Source of the DNA: Rotaria sp. Silwood1
Lineage: Eukaryota; Rotifera; Eurotatoria; Philodinida; Philodinidae
NCBI GenBank assembly: GCA_905250075.1
Contig: CAJNOP010000030.1
Span: forward strand, 722,391-786,390
DNA: 64,000 bases
Direction of reading: 5' to 3'
Shown here: positions 63,555 to 64,000 of the stretch, one piece after another
How the letters are laid out: each line of letters starts with the position of its first letter
How positions within the stretch are numbered: the stretch's first letter is position 1
Translations under genes and position numbers: made by a program
The notes under the pieces: generated by a model
Told to the model about the DNA's origin: nothing
The model's input: the letters and a program-made list of their open reading frames with translations, nothing else
Databases searched by the model: none

Positions 63555-63910
63555 ACATCTGACATGAAATAATGCATTTTATTTGAAATTTATTTACTAT
63601 TGAAATAAAAATAAAAATTGGAATAGTTGAATATTTTATTTTGTATTTCAATAAAAAAAATTCAAGTAAAACGTATTATTTCATATCAGATGTTCAAATA
63701 TTCAATTAAAGTACAGTTTTTTTTTTAATTTTAACACAAAGCAATTGAAATGGAATACATTATTTCATATCAAATGTTTAATTAAAGATCAGTACTTTTA
63801 TCTTTTATTTCAATAAGAAAAGTTTTCAAATAAAATGTATTATTTCATATCAAATGTTGTATTAAAGTTCAATATTTTAAATTTTATATCAATAAAAAAA
63901 ATTTCAAGTA
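63555..63910. repeat. Short repeats, one inverted and three direct copies
   Basis: A unit of about 34 bases, with core TATTATTTCATATCA and GATGTT or AATGTT, occurs direct near 63661-63694, 63745-63780 and 63823-63859 (spacing about 80-84 bases). It also occurs inverted at 63555-63588 (ACATCTGACATGAAATAATG). A truncated start of a further copy is at 63895-63910. The arrangement suggests an AT-rich miniature element whose right end has been tandemly duplicated. Confidence 0.6.
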
Positions 63911-64000
63911 GAGAGAAAGGAATATGAACATCATGTTTTCCACAGGGGTCGCAGCGAGGGGGTATCAAAAAGAAGGATTTTAAGAAGGAATTTTTTTTTT

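Overview
The window looks like nuclear DNA of a bdelloid rotifer. The evidence is an AT-rich genome, genes cut into many exons by short GT-AG introns (often 45-70 bases), acceptor-like sites just upstream of start codons that would suit spliced-leader trans-splicing, a rotifer-style ADP-ribosyltransferase with TPR repeats, a bacterial-type YihY/BrkB gene that has acquired an intron, many small DNA transposons, and GT-rich hairpins resembling the TGTGGG telomere repeat reported for bdelloids. The organism call is inference; no ribosomal or mitochondrial marker is present.

Layout. 1-13 kb is gene-dense: a BTB-BACK protein (-) with a 22-base microexon, a probably N-myristoylated coiled-coil protein (+), the spliceosome subunit SF3A3 (-, 14 exons reconstructed with every phase consistent), and a small very acidic prothymosin-like protein (+). 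A 540-base mariner-type foldback element follows at 13.5 kb. About 6 kb without a recognisable gene separates it from a 13-kb, 20-exon gene (20.3-33.4 kb, +) for an ANKFN1/Wide-awake protein (ankyrin, FN3 and C-terminal Ras-association-like region).

33-44 kb holds a decayed dynamin-like GTPase, the YihY/BrkB membrane protein (-), a possible broken membrane-protein exon, and an ADP-ribosyltransferase-TPR gene (-) whose 3' TPR repeats continue in frame through stop codons. From 44 to 54 kb the DNA is mostly mobile or decayed: palindrome clusters, a broken array of 27-codon repeats, two hAT-type miniature elements, a 1.4-kb foldback element with a 9-base target duplication and a second element nested inside it, and two more inverted-repeat elements. 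54-64 kb holds a dead CDK7 retrocopy (-), an unidentified eight-helix membrane protein (-), Tc1-like debris, an F-box protein (-), and five hairpins made of telomere-like GT/CA-rich arms.

The genes do not form a pathway. The intact ones are housekeeping (SF3A3), signalling (ANKFN1/Wake, BTB, F-box) and lineage-specific (ART-TPR, the membrane orphan, YihY). The most distinctive content is the layered transposon and hairpin landscape of the right half and the bacterial-type gene at 38-39 kb.
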